Positions 21,807 to 34,321 are shown, counted from the first letter of the stretch. The stretch: 64,000 nt of DNA from Cycas panzhihuaensis (GCA_023213395.1 CM041465.1:231825741-231889740); one strand, 5' to 3'. Numbers and translations are program-made. Notes: a model not told the origin generated them from the sequence alone.

Positions 21807-22345
21807 TGAAGCGATCTAGTTCTACTTTTATAACAGTTTTCCTTAAAAATACAGGTAATAATCCACAAAAAGACAATAACTAGATGCTATTCAACAGGAA
21901 AATGAACAAGGAACAGGAATTATGGAATCCATAGAAGTAAATAATAATATTTGTTATCAAACAATACCAAAAATAGAGCAAAATTACATCAAAATACCTG
22001 TCTTTCCTGAAGAAGTGAGCTCCCCTCTTCGAGGCGAGGAACCCTCCAAACTGCAGCCCCAAATGGGCGAGCTAATTGCAATCCTAGAATCAAAAATATA
22101 CAGCTAAAAGAATCTCCAAAGATGGTTTGGGATGCGGCCCAAGCTTCCTATTTATAGTGATCAAAATACTTCAATTAGAAGTTAGCCAAATTGGGTGATA
22201 TTCTCCTTAATACTACTCAAATAGAGGTTGGCCAAAAGATGAAGTGTTTCTCCTAACATACCAATGTTGAAGTTGGCCTAACAAGCAAGCATTAATTCCT
22301 TCTAAAGCCTAGATGACTTGAGGGGGAGTTCTTAGGAACACAACA
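21807..22345 (-). mobile_element. Element D 5' LTR
   Basis: A 539-bp LTR, TGAAGCGATC...CACAACA on the plus strand. It has one copy of the unit that is doubled in the 3' LTR. The CCTCTTCGAGGCGAGG motif is at 22024-22039, and a TATA signal (CCTATTTATAGTG) lies at about 22147-22160. It is followed by target copy ATCGT at 22346-22350. Confidence 0.9.
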
Positions 22346-22350
22346 ATCGT

Positions 22351-22756
22351 CGTTGAATTGAGGCTCAATAGGGAGCAAGTTGAGAAACGTTTGTTATTTG
22401 TTCATATGGTAGCAAAAGGGTGTGGGCAAGACACCACAAACAGTGAGTGTAAGACTAGTCAATATGAGCCAAACGTAGTGCACCTGTAATTAGTAGGAGA
22501 GATATATTAATTGCAGTTTGAGAAAAGCGAGAGCATAAATTTCAAGGACAGGCATTATTAAGAGGCATAGGTATTATTAACTAGAGAGGCGCTCTGTTAT
22601 CACAAGAAGTAAGCAAATCTGGGGAAGAGTATTCACCAGTATTTTCTTTGCATGGTGGGCGACTGTTAAGAGGATAACAATGATCAATCGATAAGTAGGT
22701 GAGGCAATTGTTGAGTGACCTAAGCAATTGAATCGATTAAGACCAGACGAAAAATA
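22351..22756. other. Unassigned stretch between D and M
   Basis: Continues the flank broken by D at 6161. AT-rich with no protein motif I recognise. Open frames over it run into the M LTR. Confidence 0.4.
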
Positions 22757-23311
22757 TGGCAAACCCACGAAAAAATTATACAAAAAATAGCTATTCACAC
22801 ACAAAATACTACCAAGGTACAAAGATGCATACACTTATCTAAAAATATCATGTACTTCTAGTATGTAAAATAAGACCAAGAGACTTGAAAATATTAAATA
22901 AATAAGTAAAAATGCAATACACAAAACTTACATGTACTTCGCTTAAGTCCAACTTCCTCTTCGAGGCGACGTTCCCTCCCGATAGTAGCCCAAAAGGGCA
23001 AAAATACAGCAGTCCAAAGGGTCACAATGATGCCCCAAGGAGCCAAAAGCCCCTTTAGATAGGCAGCTCAAAACAAATTTTATAAGTTCGTCCAAGAAAT
23101 TAATATAGGTCAGCCATAATATATTAAGAGGTAGGCCAGAATATACAAATGAAGTTGGCCAGAATGCTTTAAGAAATCAGCTAGAATATACAATTGAAGT
23201 CGGCCATAATGCATTAAAAGGTCAACTAAAATGTAAGATAAAAGTCGGCCAGAATCTTTATCTAATTTCTGTGTCTTGAAGTCGGCTAGAGTTGAGGAAG
23301 GAACTGCTACG
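22757..23311 (-). mobile_element. Element M 3' LTR
   Basis: Matches 27862-28417 throughout. The U3 part (about 23090-23290) carries at least seven repeats of GTCGGCC(A)GAAT-like units, 25-35 bp apart. CCTCTTCGAGGCGA lies at 22956-22969. The TATA-type signal is CCTTTAGATAGG, weaker than in D. Confidence 0.85.
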
Positions 23312-23341
23312 AGTTCCTCCGCTTGAAAACCTGCTTTGCCG

Positions 23342-23644
23342 TCAAAGCATGGGTAAATCTGGGTGCAGTCGATACCATGCTTCTAATTGCCAAGTCGCAT
23401 CTTTGCAGTCCAAAGTCTTCCATTTAATAAGGTATTCTTTGACTTCTTTGGAATGTAGCTCCTTGGTTCGGATCTGAAGAATTCCCTCCAGTTCAATAAG
23501 GATCTTGCCTTCTTCATCCAATTCTGGAATTTTAGTTTGAGGAGTGATATTTTCTCTGAGTTTTCTTTTGAGACTAGATACATGAAAGACATCATGGATT
23601 CGGTTATCTAGTGGTAGGACCAACCTATATGCTACTTCTCTCAC
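23342..23644 (-). pseudogene. Element M integrase C-terminus with chromodomain
   Basis: A 100-aa frame with the integrase tail block EVAYRLVLPLDNRIHDVFHV at the start and a chromodomain part, VKEYLIKWKTLDCKDATWQL (about 68-87), with the aromatic residues typical of the family. It lies next to the LTR as in D (6783-7142). Confidence 0.85.
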
Positions 23645-23649
23645 TTTAT

Positions 23650-24645
23650 TGATGACTTGATATGGCCCGAAAAATCGAGGAGCTAATTTTTGCTTATTTG
23701 TTTATTTCATGGTTGATTGCTTGTACGACTGTCATCTTAAAAATACCTAATCACCTATTGAAAAAGTCCTTTATGGTTTGTTTACGTCTGCTTGTTGCTT
23801 CATCTCATTTCTTGTTGTGTTCATATTGTCCTTTAGTATTCGGATTGTTTTCTCCATTTGTTCTTGTTGTTCTTTAAATGTTTATGCTCAGGATGCCTTA
23901 GTCCATGTGACTACTAATGGAGGTTCGAATCCATAAAGTTCTTGAAAGGGGGTCTTTTTTGATGTTGTATGGTATGTAGTAATATACCATCATTCCACCA
24001 AGTGGAGCCATTTATGCCATAATTGTTGTTTGTCCGAGGTAAAATTCTGTAGGTACCATTCTAGACATTTGTTTATGGCTTCTATTTGTCCATCAGTTTG
24101 AGGATGATAGGCCGTGCTCAGGGATAATTTAGTGCCCACTAATTTAAAAGATCCTACCAAAAATAACTAGTGAAGTTTGGATCACGATTGCTAACTATGA
24201 CTTTAGGAAGACCATGTAAACAGTGTATCTCTTTTAAGAAGAGCTCTACGACTTGGCTAGCCTTCGTCATTGATTGTAATCCCCTAAAATGGACATATTT
24301 TGTCAGTTAGTTGACGACCACAAAAATAACATCCTTCCCTTCCGATTTTGGTAAGCCTATAATAAAGGCCATTGAAATTTCCTCCCATTTCTATTGTGGG
24401 ATGTGCAATGGTTGGAGTAAGCTTGGGCTTTTCACATGCTCACCTTTATTCCTTTGGCACAAATTACATTCTAACGCGAATTTGAAAATGTCAGCTTTCA
24501 GCCCCTTCCAAAAAAAAGAGCTTCGTATTTTGTGATTGGTCTTATCGATTCCTGTGTGACCTATGGTTGGAATAGAATGGGCTTCTTCTAGTATTTTCCC
24601 TTTTAGTTTAGATGTGGTCAAAATATAAATCTTTCCTCTCCACAA
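23650..24645 (-). pseudogene. Element M integrase core, broken
   Basis: The frame at 24391-24645 has the zinc site (HSIPTIGHTGIDKT and CNLCQRNK). Just downstream the first catalytic position reads EEISMAFIIGLPKSEGKD, with alanine where D has MDF. The rest (24300 down to 23650) shows relatives of the D core, for example YGFEPP near 23930, but with stops. The enzyme would be inactive. Confidence 0.75.
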
Positions 24646-24767
24646 GATTAGACCACCTTGTAATTTGTATTTTGTAGATACCTATTCATGAATCTCTTTT
24701 AGCAACATTGGTGAAAATAGGTCACTCTGGTAGTCTTGCACTAATTCTTGTGTCCAGTTGGGGGTGG

Positions 24768-25130
24768 CTACTGGATTGCCTTTAGGGTGATGTCTCTATT
24801 GTTGTCTTTAGGTAATCGTGATAGAGCATCTATAATGACATTTTCCCTTTTTGTACAAAATGCTAAAATCAAAGGATTGAAGTTTACTAATCGATTTTTG
24901 TTGTTCGTCAAAAAGCATCTTCTGATTGAGGAAGTATTTGAAGTTGTCATGGTCTGTCTTGACAACAAATTTATTTTCCAACAGGTATTGCCGCCATTGG
25001 TGTATGATGGCATGCATGATAGTGACTGATCATTCTAGAGGATAACAACTCCTACTCCTATCCTTGACGTGTCACATTCTAAGGTGAAGCGTTGGTAGAA
25101 ATCTAGGGTTGCTAGGATGGGGGTTGTGAC
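24768..25130 (-). pseudogene. Element M RNase H, broken
   Basis: Overlapping short frames (24808-25017 and 24768-25013) carry the WRQYLLENKFVVKTDHDNFK block and YFLNQKMLFDEQQKSISKLQ, which correspond to the middle and end of gypsy RNase H. Frameshift near 24850. Confidence 0.7.
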
Positions 25131-25343
25131 CATGGCTTTTCTTAGTTTCTAAAAAGCATTTTTTGATAAGGGATTCCATGTGAATGCATCCTTCTTTGTT
25201 AGATCTGTTAAGGAAGATGCTATGTGTGTGTAACCCTCACTAAATTTTTGGAGAAACCCTACTATGTCTAAAAAACTCTTACTCCAGTTACATTCTTGGG
25301 TGTAGGCCAATTGATGATGGTTTAGACCTTTTTGGTATCTATT

Positions 25344-26050
25344 TTAATATCTTCTGCCGTAATAATATACCCTAGGTATTCTAGCCTCCTCTTTTTTGAA
25401 AGTACGTTTGTTTTTGTTAGCAAAGAATTCATTGATTTTCAATACCCGTAAAACTCTTTTGATATGCTCCAAGTGTTCTGCCCATGCCACACTGTAGATT
25501 AGAATATCATCAAAGAAAACTAGCACAAATTTCCTTAAGAAAGGTTTGAGTATGGTGTTCATTGTACTTTGAAAAGTTGTCGAAGCATTGGTTAGACCAA
25601 ATGACATAACTTGGAATTCAAATAATCTGCACGAGTACGAAAGATTGTTTTATGTATATCTTCCTCTTTAATCCAAATCTGATAATATCCTGACCGTAGG
25701 TCAATTTTTGAAAAGTACCTCACTCCATGTATTTCATCTAGCAAGGCATCTATCCAGGGAATGGGATAACGAGTCTTGATGGTGAGCTTATTTAATCCTC
25801 GATAGTCAACACACATGCGATAAGAACCATCCTTCTTATGAGTTAATATGACTAACAATGCAAATGGGTTGGTGTTATTTGTGATGTGTCCTTGTTGTAG
25901 CAGGTCCTTAGTTATTTCTTTGATTTCCTTTCTCAGTTGGTAGGGGTGACGATAGGGGCAAATATTCATCGGGGCAACTTCTAGTGCTAATTCGATGTTG
26001 TGGTGGCATTCTCTATCTAGAGGTAGCCCTAGTGGTAGTTCCTCAAACAC
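25344..26050 (-). pseudogene. Element M reverse transcriptase, two overlapping frames
   Basis: The frame at 25592-26050 (152 aa) includes the pre-RT block, PYRHPYQLRKEIKEITKDL, KKDGSYRMCVDYRGLNKLTI and YFSKIDLRSGYYQI. The frame at 25344-25607 continues with MSFGLTNASTTFQSTMN and the catalytic box VFFDDILIYS, with both aspartates intact. A single frameshift near 25600 separates them, so this RT is the least damaged of the chromoviral copies here. Confidence 0.9.
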
Positions 26051-26229
26051 TAAGCTATATTGATCTATGATTTCTTATACTTCTACTGGCACATCTTCCA
26101 TTGTGATCTTGTAATAAGTCCTTATGTATGTGGATAGGTTTTTCTTTAAAATCTTCTCCATGCAGTGACATGACACTAGTTGGGTTGGGGGTGTGGGAGG
26201 AGCCTGTAGCTTATATGTATGCCCTTTTT

Positions 26230-26560
26230 GATGAAAACTCATAAACTAGGTCCGATAATTTGTGACTATATTTTCCAAGGCCTGCAACCATTGCATTCTC
26301 AATATAGTGTCCACCCATCCTATTGGCACTGTGAACATACATGTAGTTATTGAATAGTCTTCAATCTGGAGCCCCACCTTTTAACAGCATCCTCCACATG
26401 TCATTGTCTTCCCGTTGGCAATGGAGACCTGGAAAGCATTGAGTGCTTCAATAGGTATCCCCAATTTTGTGCAGTTGGTCTATTGATAAAATTGTGGGTG
26501 CTTCCGCTATCGACTAGAATGGCGACAGGTGCTCCCTTGATCATTCCTTGAAAGCATAGG
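26230..26560 (-). pseudogene. Element M protease
   Basis: The minus strand near 26480-26540 encodes GAPVAILVDSGSTHNFIN, with an intact DSGS active-site turn (D has DSKS). Stops follow further along. Confidence 0.75.
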
Positions 26561-26577
26561 ATTTGAGGATTGTTAGT

Positions 26578-27361
26578 CTATCCTGTAATAGCCTGGAGGG
26601 AATTTGATACATTCTCAATGTCCATATCTAGGAGTTCTTCCATTTCTACTATATCGTTTTCTTTTGAATTTTTTTCTTCTTCTTCTTGACCTTCTTCTAG
26701 AATGGTTTTGTCCTTGTCATTGATCATGAAGACTTTCTTGGATGGGCATTGATGAACCTTATTCCATTTTCCTTCGCATTTCAAAACATGTTCCCCATTT
26801 TAAATGTTCTACTCTTGTTGTTTGGTTTGTGTCGCCTTCACCTCTTTCTATTAGTGGTGGATCCAATTTTGTTCCTAATATGTTCCAATTGGGCTGAAGA
26901 CTAGAACTGGGCTTATTTCTTCAATAAGTGGGACAATTTTCTCAATATTTCACTTTAATATTTCTAGCCATGTGAATAACGTCCCTTATGTTTGCAACTC
27001 TTATTGTTTTTAATTGATATTTGATATTACCCCTAAGTCCTCCAATGTAAGTTTGGGTAATGAGCTCTCTTGGTATACTCTATGTGACTAAACTTGGTAA
27101 GGCTTGGAATTGTTCGATGTAGGCCTGAACTGAACCCATTTGTTGTAGTTGGATGAGTTGTGAAAAATAATTAGTGTTCTAGGCATCCTTGTATTGTTCA
27201 ATAAGGCCTGTTTTTAAGGATTGGCAATCATTTCCCATTGCCTCCCTGCACGTTCTTTTCCACCAATGGAACCATTGAAGTGCCTTACCGCATAGATAGA
27301 GGGATGCTATTAAGGCCTTTTCTTGTTTAGCTATGGTACATGCTTGGGAATATGTTTCCAT
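26578..27361 (-). pseudogene. Element M gag and nucleocapsid remnants
   Basis: The frame at 26578-26784 begins in the end of a zinc knuckle (KCEGKWNKVHQCPSKKVFM), then an acidic spacer. The frame at 27179-27361 matches gag core coding (EKALIASLYLCGKALQWFHW). The intervening region has stops. Confidence 0.7.
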
Positions 27362-27847
27362 CTGAAGTATCCAACTATGGATATCCCAATTTTTTCTAAA
27401 AGGAATTTGGTCCCTCTAAGGTCATTTCTTGGTTCGAAATCCTTGTGATTTCTGTGGGTTTTCTATTTATATAGTTCTTCTCCAGCTTCCTAGTGGTCTT
27501 TGTGTTCCTCAAATTTACCTATCCTTGATGTTTCTCCTTCTTTGAGTTTGTCTGTTTTCCTACTTATGTTGTTCATCAAGTCATGTAGTTATTTTTTGTC
27601 GTCTTCCATGGTTATCATAGTTTTGCCCATTTTTTATACCTTATCATTTAATAGGTCAGCCCTTTTATCTACATCTCCAACTATTACTAATGGGTTATTC
27701 ACCAACTTACTTTGCTAAAGAGACGTCCTTGATCTAAGATTCGTTTAGGAGAGAGGTTTTGGGATGTCAGGGGTGGGGGGGGTGGAATTTTCCTAATTTT
27801 TTTTATAACAAAAAGTTGGATTTCCCCCAGGATGGCTTCAGAACGAA

Positions 27848-27859
27848 GCTTTAATACCA
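27848..27859 (-). other. Element M primer binding site
   Basis: The element strand reads TGGTATTAAAGC two bases after the LTR end. It is near the initiator tRNA-Met complement TGGTATCAGAGC. Confidence 0.75.
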
Positions 27860-27861
27860 CT

Positions 27862-28417
27862 TGAGACAAAGCCACAGAAAAATTATATAGAAAATAACTA
27901 CTCACACACAAAATACTACCAAGGTACAAATTTGCATACACTTATTTTAAAATATCATGTACTTCTAGCATGTAAAATAAGACCAAAAGACTTGAAAATA
28001 TCAAATAAATAAGTAAAAATTCAATACACAAAACTTACATATATTTTTCATAAGTCCAACTTCCTCTTTGAGGTGAGGATCCCTCCTGATAGCAACCCAA
28101 AAGGCAAAAATACAACACTCCAAAGGGTCACAATGATGCCCTAAGGAGTTGAAAGCCCCTTTAAATAGGTGGCTCAAAACTAATTTAATAAGTTCGACCA
28201 GGAAATTAATATAGGTTGGACAGAATATATTAAGAGGTAGGCCAAAATATACAAATGGAGTCAACTAGAATGCTTTAAGAAGTCAGCCAGAATATACAAT
28301 TGTAGTCAGCCATAATGCATTAAGAGGTCAACGAGAATGTAAGATAAAAGTCAACCAGAATCTTTATCTAATTTTTGCATCTTGAAGTCGACCAGAGCTA
28401 AGGAAGGAAATGCTCTA
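27862..28417 (-). mobile_element. Element M 5' LTR
   Basis: A 556-bp partner of 22757-23311. It starts TGAGACAAAG on the plus strand next to the primer site. CCTCTTTGAGGTGAGG lies at 28063-28078, one or two bases changed from the form in D. Confidence 0.85.
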
Positions 28418-28826
28418 GAAAATCCCTCCACGCAAAATGAAATCTTAATATAGAGATAGACGAAAGAAATTTTGACAAGATGAATACATGCTTTTTTCCT
28501 AAAACTATAAATTCAATTAAAATTGATTTTTTGTTGGAGTTTGACCCTGGCTAGTTAACACGCGGACATATGGTGACTCAATATGACCAAGGGCTAAGCC
28601 TACAAAAGGGGCTAACAAAAGTATTTCTTATTATTTTTTTTCAGTTTTATTTTTCAAACAAGGTACCTGGATGTTTTCATCTATAACTCGAGCTACAAAT
28701 ACCAAATCCTTGTGCCATTTGGATTGTGGGAATCCTGGTTTAGAGACGGTCAATTCAAGTGGTCATATGTGATAATTTTGACTAGCACACGATATTGAAA
28801 TGTAGTCTTCACTGACAAAGGAAAAA
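28418..28826. other. Stretch between M and the B gag frame
   Basis: Probably the 5' part of element B, but I find no LTR or primer site here. Short plus-strand coding with stops precedes the gag start. M may have inserted into or next to B. Confidence 0.35.
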
Positions 28827-29640
28827 ATGGAGACAATTTTTTTTAAACTGGAGGAATATGATAACCTGAGAAAATGCCTAGAAATGATCAAGATCAATCA
28901 TGAATTCACGTTCGATACAAAACTTGAAGAGTATGGACCAATCTTACAATGTTTACTAGAAGGGAAAGCTCATGATTGGTTTGTCAATTGGAGTAAAGGA
29001 GTATTCATACTCACCCATTGGTGTCACTTTCAATATGTGTGTATTGTAACTTTTGAGCAACAAAAACAAGGTAAAATTCAAGTAGAGGGAACACTTTGAC
29101 TCCCACAAACCCATGAGTAGGGTGATATTACCAAAGTATTAAAGCAACCAAACGAAGAAGAGGAACAAACTATAAATGAGATCCAAGAGTCTTTACAAGA
29201 ACCAATTTAGAAGGAACAACACAATTTCACTGAAGACACAAAGTAGGTGCAAATGACGTTTGATCACCTAGTGCAAGAAGCAAGTGAGAGGCAAATCAAG
29301 ACCTTGGAAGAGATCCAAGAAGGAGCCATGCAGGAGCAACACGAAATAATGGAAGAACAAACTAGGGAACAACTAATAGATGCAAAAGAATCTGAAGAAG
29401 AACCTTAGCAAGCCACATGCGAAGCCAACAAGGTAGCCCTTGATCCTGTGTTTCATATGCACATTTTGTTTGGTAGTTTTATCTATCCTCTCTCATTTCC
29501 AAGTTCAGTACCAATAGAGAAGCCCTCCTTTCCCTATCCCATACTTAGCCGAAACCCTAAGTCCCTTACCTCCAATCCAATTGTAGGATAAATCCCAATT
29601 CCCTTTTACAACCCTAATTTAATGTTGTATTTACACAATT
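28827..29640 (+). pseudogene. Element B gag-like frame
   Basis: The frame at 28827-29099 (90 aa) has FFKLEEYDNLRKCLEM (about 5-20), then YGPILQCLLEGKAHDWFVNW (about 36-55), a gag-core pattern. It matches the element C frame at 34607-34774 (FFNLDKDIDVREWLQL, DYGACIKLLLVEKPLEWF). Beyond the stop at 29097-29099 coding resumes with a Glu/Gln-rich stretch and the C-terminal block HMHILFGSFIYPLSFPSS near 29455-29505, conserved in A. No protease, RT or integrase follows before the polypurine tract. Confidence 0.7.
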
Positions 29641-30441
29641 TCCCCCCCTAGAAACTTCCCTTATCAAGCTATTCTAAGCTATCCATCCTCATTTCATCAG
29701 GTTTTCTCACATAGTATGATGATTACCCCCTACAAAACCCCATTTGGTCTGTCTCAACCCCCTTCATTTCCATACTACCAATATTATTTTTTTCTATTAA
29801 ATCTTTTATTTTCTCTAAATACCATTCCTAAGACTCTATTAAAGTCTTTTTTTCATAAAGAATATCTATCACTAAACCCTCATCCATCTTTTTACCCAAA
29901 GAATTCTTGTGGTCAAGTGAACACTGCACAAATTCGCATTCAAGTCAAAATCCAAACTTCATTTATTTTTTTACACCTTCAAAGTTGTGGCTGATCACCA
30001 TTCACTTCTTCCATTTATTTTTTCACTAAACAATCATCAATTCAAGATCCTTATGATCAACTCTCTTGCTAGCCTCCCAAATTCCATCTTAACATTCCTC
30101 ACAAAAATTATCACTATTCTAATCCCCTCTTATTCTATAAGCCATTCCATCTAAGGACAAAATGTGCAAACACAAAGCAAGATCGACATAAGACATCTGA
30201 GGCATCTCATAGGTTCTAGGATCTCTTCAATACAAGACATGATACAACATGTACCTGGCTCTAGGAATAAGCATCAATGAATTTAGAATGCTTGTCAACA
30301 AAGTTTCACAAAAGACACAAGATTGGATCCCATCTTTATGACATATAGGATTTAGCAGGGGGTGGCTAGAAGAACTGGTCAAAGTTAGACAAAACCATGC
30401 GACAAACAATTCCCAACACTTCGAGGGTGGAGTATTATTTT
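29641..30441 (+). other. Element B 3' noncoding region
   Basis: Stretch between the gag-like frame and the polypurine tract. 30180-30440 matches the corresponding regions of A (3520-3760) and C (33150-33420), for example ACACAAGA and GACATA blocks in order. No further coding is seen. Confidence 0.6.
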
Positions 30442-30455
30442 AAGGGGAGGGGAAT
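30442..30455 (+). other. Element B polypurine tract
   Basis: AAGGGGAGGGGAAT directly before the LTR start TGTAGC, identical to the A tract. Confidence 0.85.
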
Positions 30456-30968
30456 TGTAGCGTTCCCAAAATGAAGAGGAAGTTGGTTTTCTATAGAGGG
30501 AATTATTATTACAAAGTCAATTTTTAGGAGGATTAAAGAAAGAATCATTTAACACCTTTTATTATAAAATCAGTTTTTTTAGAGAGAGTTAGGAGTTGGT
30601 TTCTGAAAGAGAAATAAAGGTTAAAAATAGAAAAGCCATGATCATTTGTAAAATCATCTTGGAGAATTTATTTTTCGTTTGGGATAATGGTCTTGTGCCA
30701 TTAAGGCCTTGGGCCTATTGAAGGATTGCTCTTGCCTCAAAAGAGGATTACAAATGCTGCAGGATATTGTATCAGGTTCTATTGTTCTACTATTATTATT
30801 TATCACTTCAAATTTCTGCTGTTATTTGTCAATGTATAGATGTTATACTACGTGGATAGATGAACTATGTCTGCTGAATGATATTTTATAAATAATTACT
30901 GCTGTAAATGTATGCTATTTGCTGAAAATATTATGTGTGTCTGCTGTTTGAGAACTGGGCCTGCTACA
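30456..30968 (+). mobile_element. Element B 3' LTR
   Basis: 513 bp, TGTAGC...GCTACA, homologous to the A LTR along its length. GCCTCAAAAGAGG at 30734-30746 is the decayed form of the shared motif, here in the orientation expected for a plus-strand element. A TATA-like TTAAAAATAG is near 30620. Confidence 0.85.
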
Positions 30969-31113
30969 ATATGACTCTGAAGGGAACTCTATTATCTGTT
31001 GTCTGTAATTCATGATTACTTTTGGGATTATTTTAGGATGGATTTTGGAGAAAGTAGTTATGGGTAAATAGTTGCATCTATATTTACTTGTTAACTGCCT
31101 TCATCTTCATGGC

Positions 31114-32600
31114 TAATGTATAAAAAACTCTTTGATGGATGGAGATCAAGTTTTTACATGTTAGAAAACTAAATCTTTCTATTCCCAATTGTCTTGGCCC
31201 TACATCAACACAGGAGGTGTAAATGCTGGTTGAAAGAGCTCTATTATTAGCACGGTAATCAGGAATTTTGGTAGTGTGTGTTTTGTAGTTTTAAGTTTAC
31301 AATTTTGTTTCTATAATCTTTCATTCCTTAGTAGTTGATAAAATTCTGATATTTCTGAGTGTTGTAAATCACTTTTTTCCTGGCCTGACAGTAATTTGTG
31401 AAAATCATCTAAATAGTAGAGTTGATACCTGTCAATTTGGCCTGTCATTTTGAAGGCATGACCAGGGGCAATGAGGCAAATTGCTAAAGAGGTTCAAAAA
31501 ATGTGCAAAATTGAAGATCTTTCTTGAGAATATGGTGGAGTGCTTAAAGCATAATTACTGTGGTCTTATTGCTGTTTACCAGTGACAGTAGAAAGCATTG
31601 TTCAAAATTATTTGCTGCTACAGCAAATATGTAAATTTTGCAGCAGAGTGAGGGCAACCTATACCTCTTTTCAGTAAAGACTGTCTAGCACATAAATGTT
31701 GGCCTCATAAAAAACCTGAATCTATCTTGCAACGAAGAGATTGACCTCATTCTTGCATTTTAGTCTTAGAGGACACTACTAATAAATTAAGGAGAACAAG
31801 TAGCTAGATTGCTAGGCTCTTGATGAGGGTCCTTTTGGTGAGCATGAAGTTGCAAGAGGCACGTAATGATGTATGACGATATCTTTGTTGGAGGAAGATC
31901 AAGTTTTAGCACTTAAGGAAAATCAATCCTTGTATTTCCAATCTTCTTGGCCCTTCATCCATGCAGGAGGTGCAAGTGCTGGTTAAAATAGCTCTTCTTC
32001 AGCATTTGTGAAACATTATAAGCATCATGGTAAGGATTTTTGGAATGATGTGTTTTGTAGTTTTAGATTCATTTAAATAACAGAGTTGAGACCTGTCAAT
32101 TTGACTTATCATTTTGACATCATTGCTGTGGACAATGAGCCAAGTAGTAACAGATTTGAAGCCTGTGCATAATTGAACATCTTTCATTTGAGAATGACAA
32201 GAAGTGAGTAAAGCAGAATTTGTGACAGCAATATCCCAGTTCATGTATGTGTTGAAAGGAGCTTTTCTATGATATTTTCCAAGTATCTCTTATTGGCAGG
32301 GCTGTGGCACGATTGTTGTTTAACAATGACAGCAGAAGGCAAATTTTTAAACTATTTGCTGTTAGATCAAAGCATGCAAATTTCCTAGCAGCAATCCAAT
32401 ATCTGTATTGACTAAAGAAGGGCTAGCATAAAGATGCAAGCCTTATAAAGAACCTGAGTCTCATAAAGAGGGGATCAACTCCATTCTCGCATTCTATTCT
32501 CGGAAGGAAACTACCAAGCAGGAGAACAGATATTCAAACTATTGGGCTCTTAATAAGGGTTCTCTTGGTGAGAATGAAGTTGCAAGAGATACAGAAATGA
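31114..32600 (+). repeat. Tandem duplication, two units of about 750 bp
   Basis: Unit 1 (about 31114-31863) and unit 2 (about 31864-32600) share many blocks in the same order: GATCAAGTTTT, CTTGGCCCT.CATC, CAGGAGGTG.AA.TGCTGGTT, GTGTTTTGTAGTTTTA, GAG.TGA.ACCTGTCAATTTG and GAATGAAGTTGCAAGAG. The units are clearly diverged and neither has a long open frame. I cannot assign the sequence to a known element. It sits between the B LTR and the C LTR. Confidence 0.8.
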
Positions 32601-32734
32601 CTAAATTTGGCTTTTGAGAGGATAACTGATGAAAAATAAAGTTCTATTTTCATTCTGTTCAAGATTGCTTGTGCAGAAAAGTAATCTGAACAGAGGCAGT
32701 TGATGAAATTTGTCTTCGTATAAGGATGACTTCT

Positions 32735-33128
32735 TTTCTACACATTTCCTTACGCTATTATATATAGCAATTATATCATAAATATCGTCAGAAAATAGCT
32801 CTCACATAAATACTATCAAAATTTCAACAAATAAGAATAATACAAGATGAATGCTCAAACTAATTGCTCTTTTCAAGGGGAGGGTTTCCTCCTAGTGGCA
32901 TAATAGTGCTCTAATGGCCCTAGGTCATCATTCCAAATAAGATGCAAAATTTTCAAGATGCTTGCAAATGAAGAATGGGCTCTTATTTATAGCCCTGGGC
33001 TAGGCCTAATTTTACTCTCTCTATAAAAGATCGACTTCTTGTTCTCTCTCCTAGAGATATTGACTTCACATGTAATAGCTCCTCTTTATTCTCCTCAAAA
33101 CTAACTTGACATGATTAGGGATGGAATA
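32735..33128 (-). mobile_element. Element C 3' LTR
   Basis: Matches 35356-35756. The right edge GGAATA corresponds to GGAACA of the partner. Left terminus is eroded. CTCTTTTCAAGGGGAGGGTT at 32868-32887 is the shared motif; the TATA signal TTATTTATAGCCC lies at about 32984-32996. Confidence 0.8.
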
Positions 33129-33142
33129 ACTCCCCTCCCCTT
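33129..33142 (-). other. Element C polypurine tract
   Basis: Element strand AAGGGGAGGGGAGT next to the LTR, one base from the A and B tracts. Confidence 0.8.
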
Positions 33143-34321
33143 GAAATACTTCACCCTTGAAGTATAGAAAGTCGCACGTGGAGTTGCTTGGGGCCAACTT
33201 TGACATATTTTTCAATCTGCTGCCTATTAAGTCCTATACATCATAGAAATTTGTTCCACTCTTGTGCCTTTTATTAGAGATAATTAGCAGGTAACCTGGA
33301 CCTATATATGCTTGTGTCTGGAACCTAGTGCATGTTGTATCCTATCCTATATAGGAATGATCTTGGGACTTGTGTGATACTGATGGTGTTTGGCCAAAAT
33401 CCTATTTTGTGGATGCACACTTTGTCCTTAAATGATCTCACTCGAGGGATGTGGGGGGTGTTGAGAATATTGAGGGGCTTTTATGGGGAGTTAATAATCT
33501 GATTTTGGGAGGTCAGCAAAAAAGTGGTCATGAGGGTCGTATAACAAGGATTGTCTACAATTGTGGAGTGTAATATAAGAAAGAATGGGTGAAGTGGGGG
33601 TTACTGAAGTGATTAAGAAAAATTTTGGATGTGTGGGTAATGGGGACCCAAGAGCTATATATTGAGAGGTACATGAGATCTAAAAATTGATTCGATAAGG
33701 TGTTATGAAAATTAAGGGATTGGTTGAACAGCTAGAGATCTTCGAGAGATAAGACGAATGCAGGATTATAGATAGTCTCTCTTTATGGGAAAGAAGATTT
33801 AATAGGGGTCCAATGATGAGTGTAGGACTATGTAAAGGGATGAATGGGGGAAAAGAATGTTGGCTATATGGAAGTTTGGAAGGTAGAGATGGATAGAACA
33901 GGCTTTTATAAGAAGGAAGAGTAATTTTTGAATTAAGAGCTAGGGAGAGTGAAGGTTTAAAACATCTTGTTGATAGAATTCCTTAAGGGATGAAGAAGCG
34001 TGCAAGTGGTCAAGTGTGTTATGGTTGTGAAGAGGGATTAGGATTCATCCTATGAAGAATTTGGAGTTAAGGAGCATAAGGGCTTAGACAATTATGGGAT
34101 AATGGAAACAAGAATTCTTTACAACTGTGCTACAAGAGACAATAAGAGGGAAAACAAAATTACCAAAATAAATAAACATGTGCAAATAGGACTAGGAACC
34201 ATGTCTAGTACTTTGTTGGAGTTGTTTGGCTAGTTGGGATCTTCACCTGGTTGTTTGGGTTCTTCTTCATAGCATTGCTTGGGTTCTTCTTTCTCCATAT
34301 AATATTGCTTGGATTGTGCAT

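Larger units (their letters stand above)
6167..22345 (-). mobile_element. Element D: Ty3/gypsy chromovirus, complete insertion
   Basis: Two LTRs (6167-6750 and 21807-22345) flank a minus-strand internal region in the order gag, protease, RT, RNase H, integrase and chromodomain. A 5-bp target duplication ATCGT flanks it exactly (6162-6166 and 22346-22350). The body is interrupted by element E at 9811-20285; without E and its target copy, D is about 5.7 kb, a normal size for a plant chromovirus. Stops and frameshifts break pol, and the protease triad is altered, so D is defective. Confidence 0.9.
22757..28417 (-). mobile_element. Element M: Ty3/gypsy chromovirus
   Basis: Two LTRs (22757-23311 and 27862-28417, about 555 bp each) flank a minus-strand internal region with gag, protease, RT, RNase H, integrase and chromodomain. 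Total size is 5.7 kb. It is related to D in protein motifs, primer site and LTR signals. LTR ends are decayed, and a target duplication is not exact (GAAAA lies near both ends but does not abut the left one). Several frames are broken, so M is defective. Confidence 0.85.
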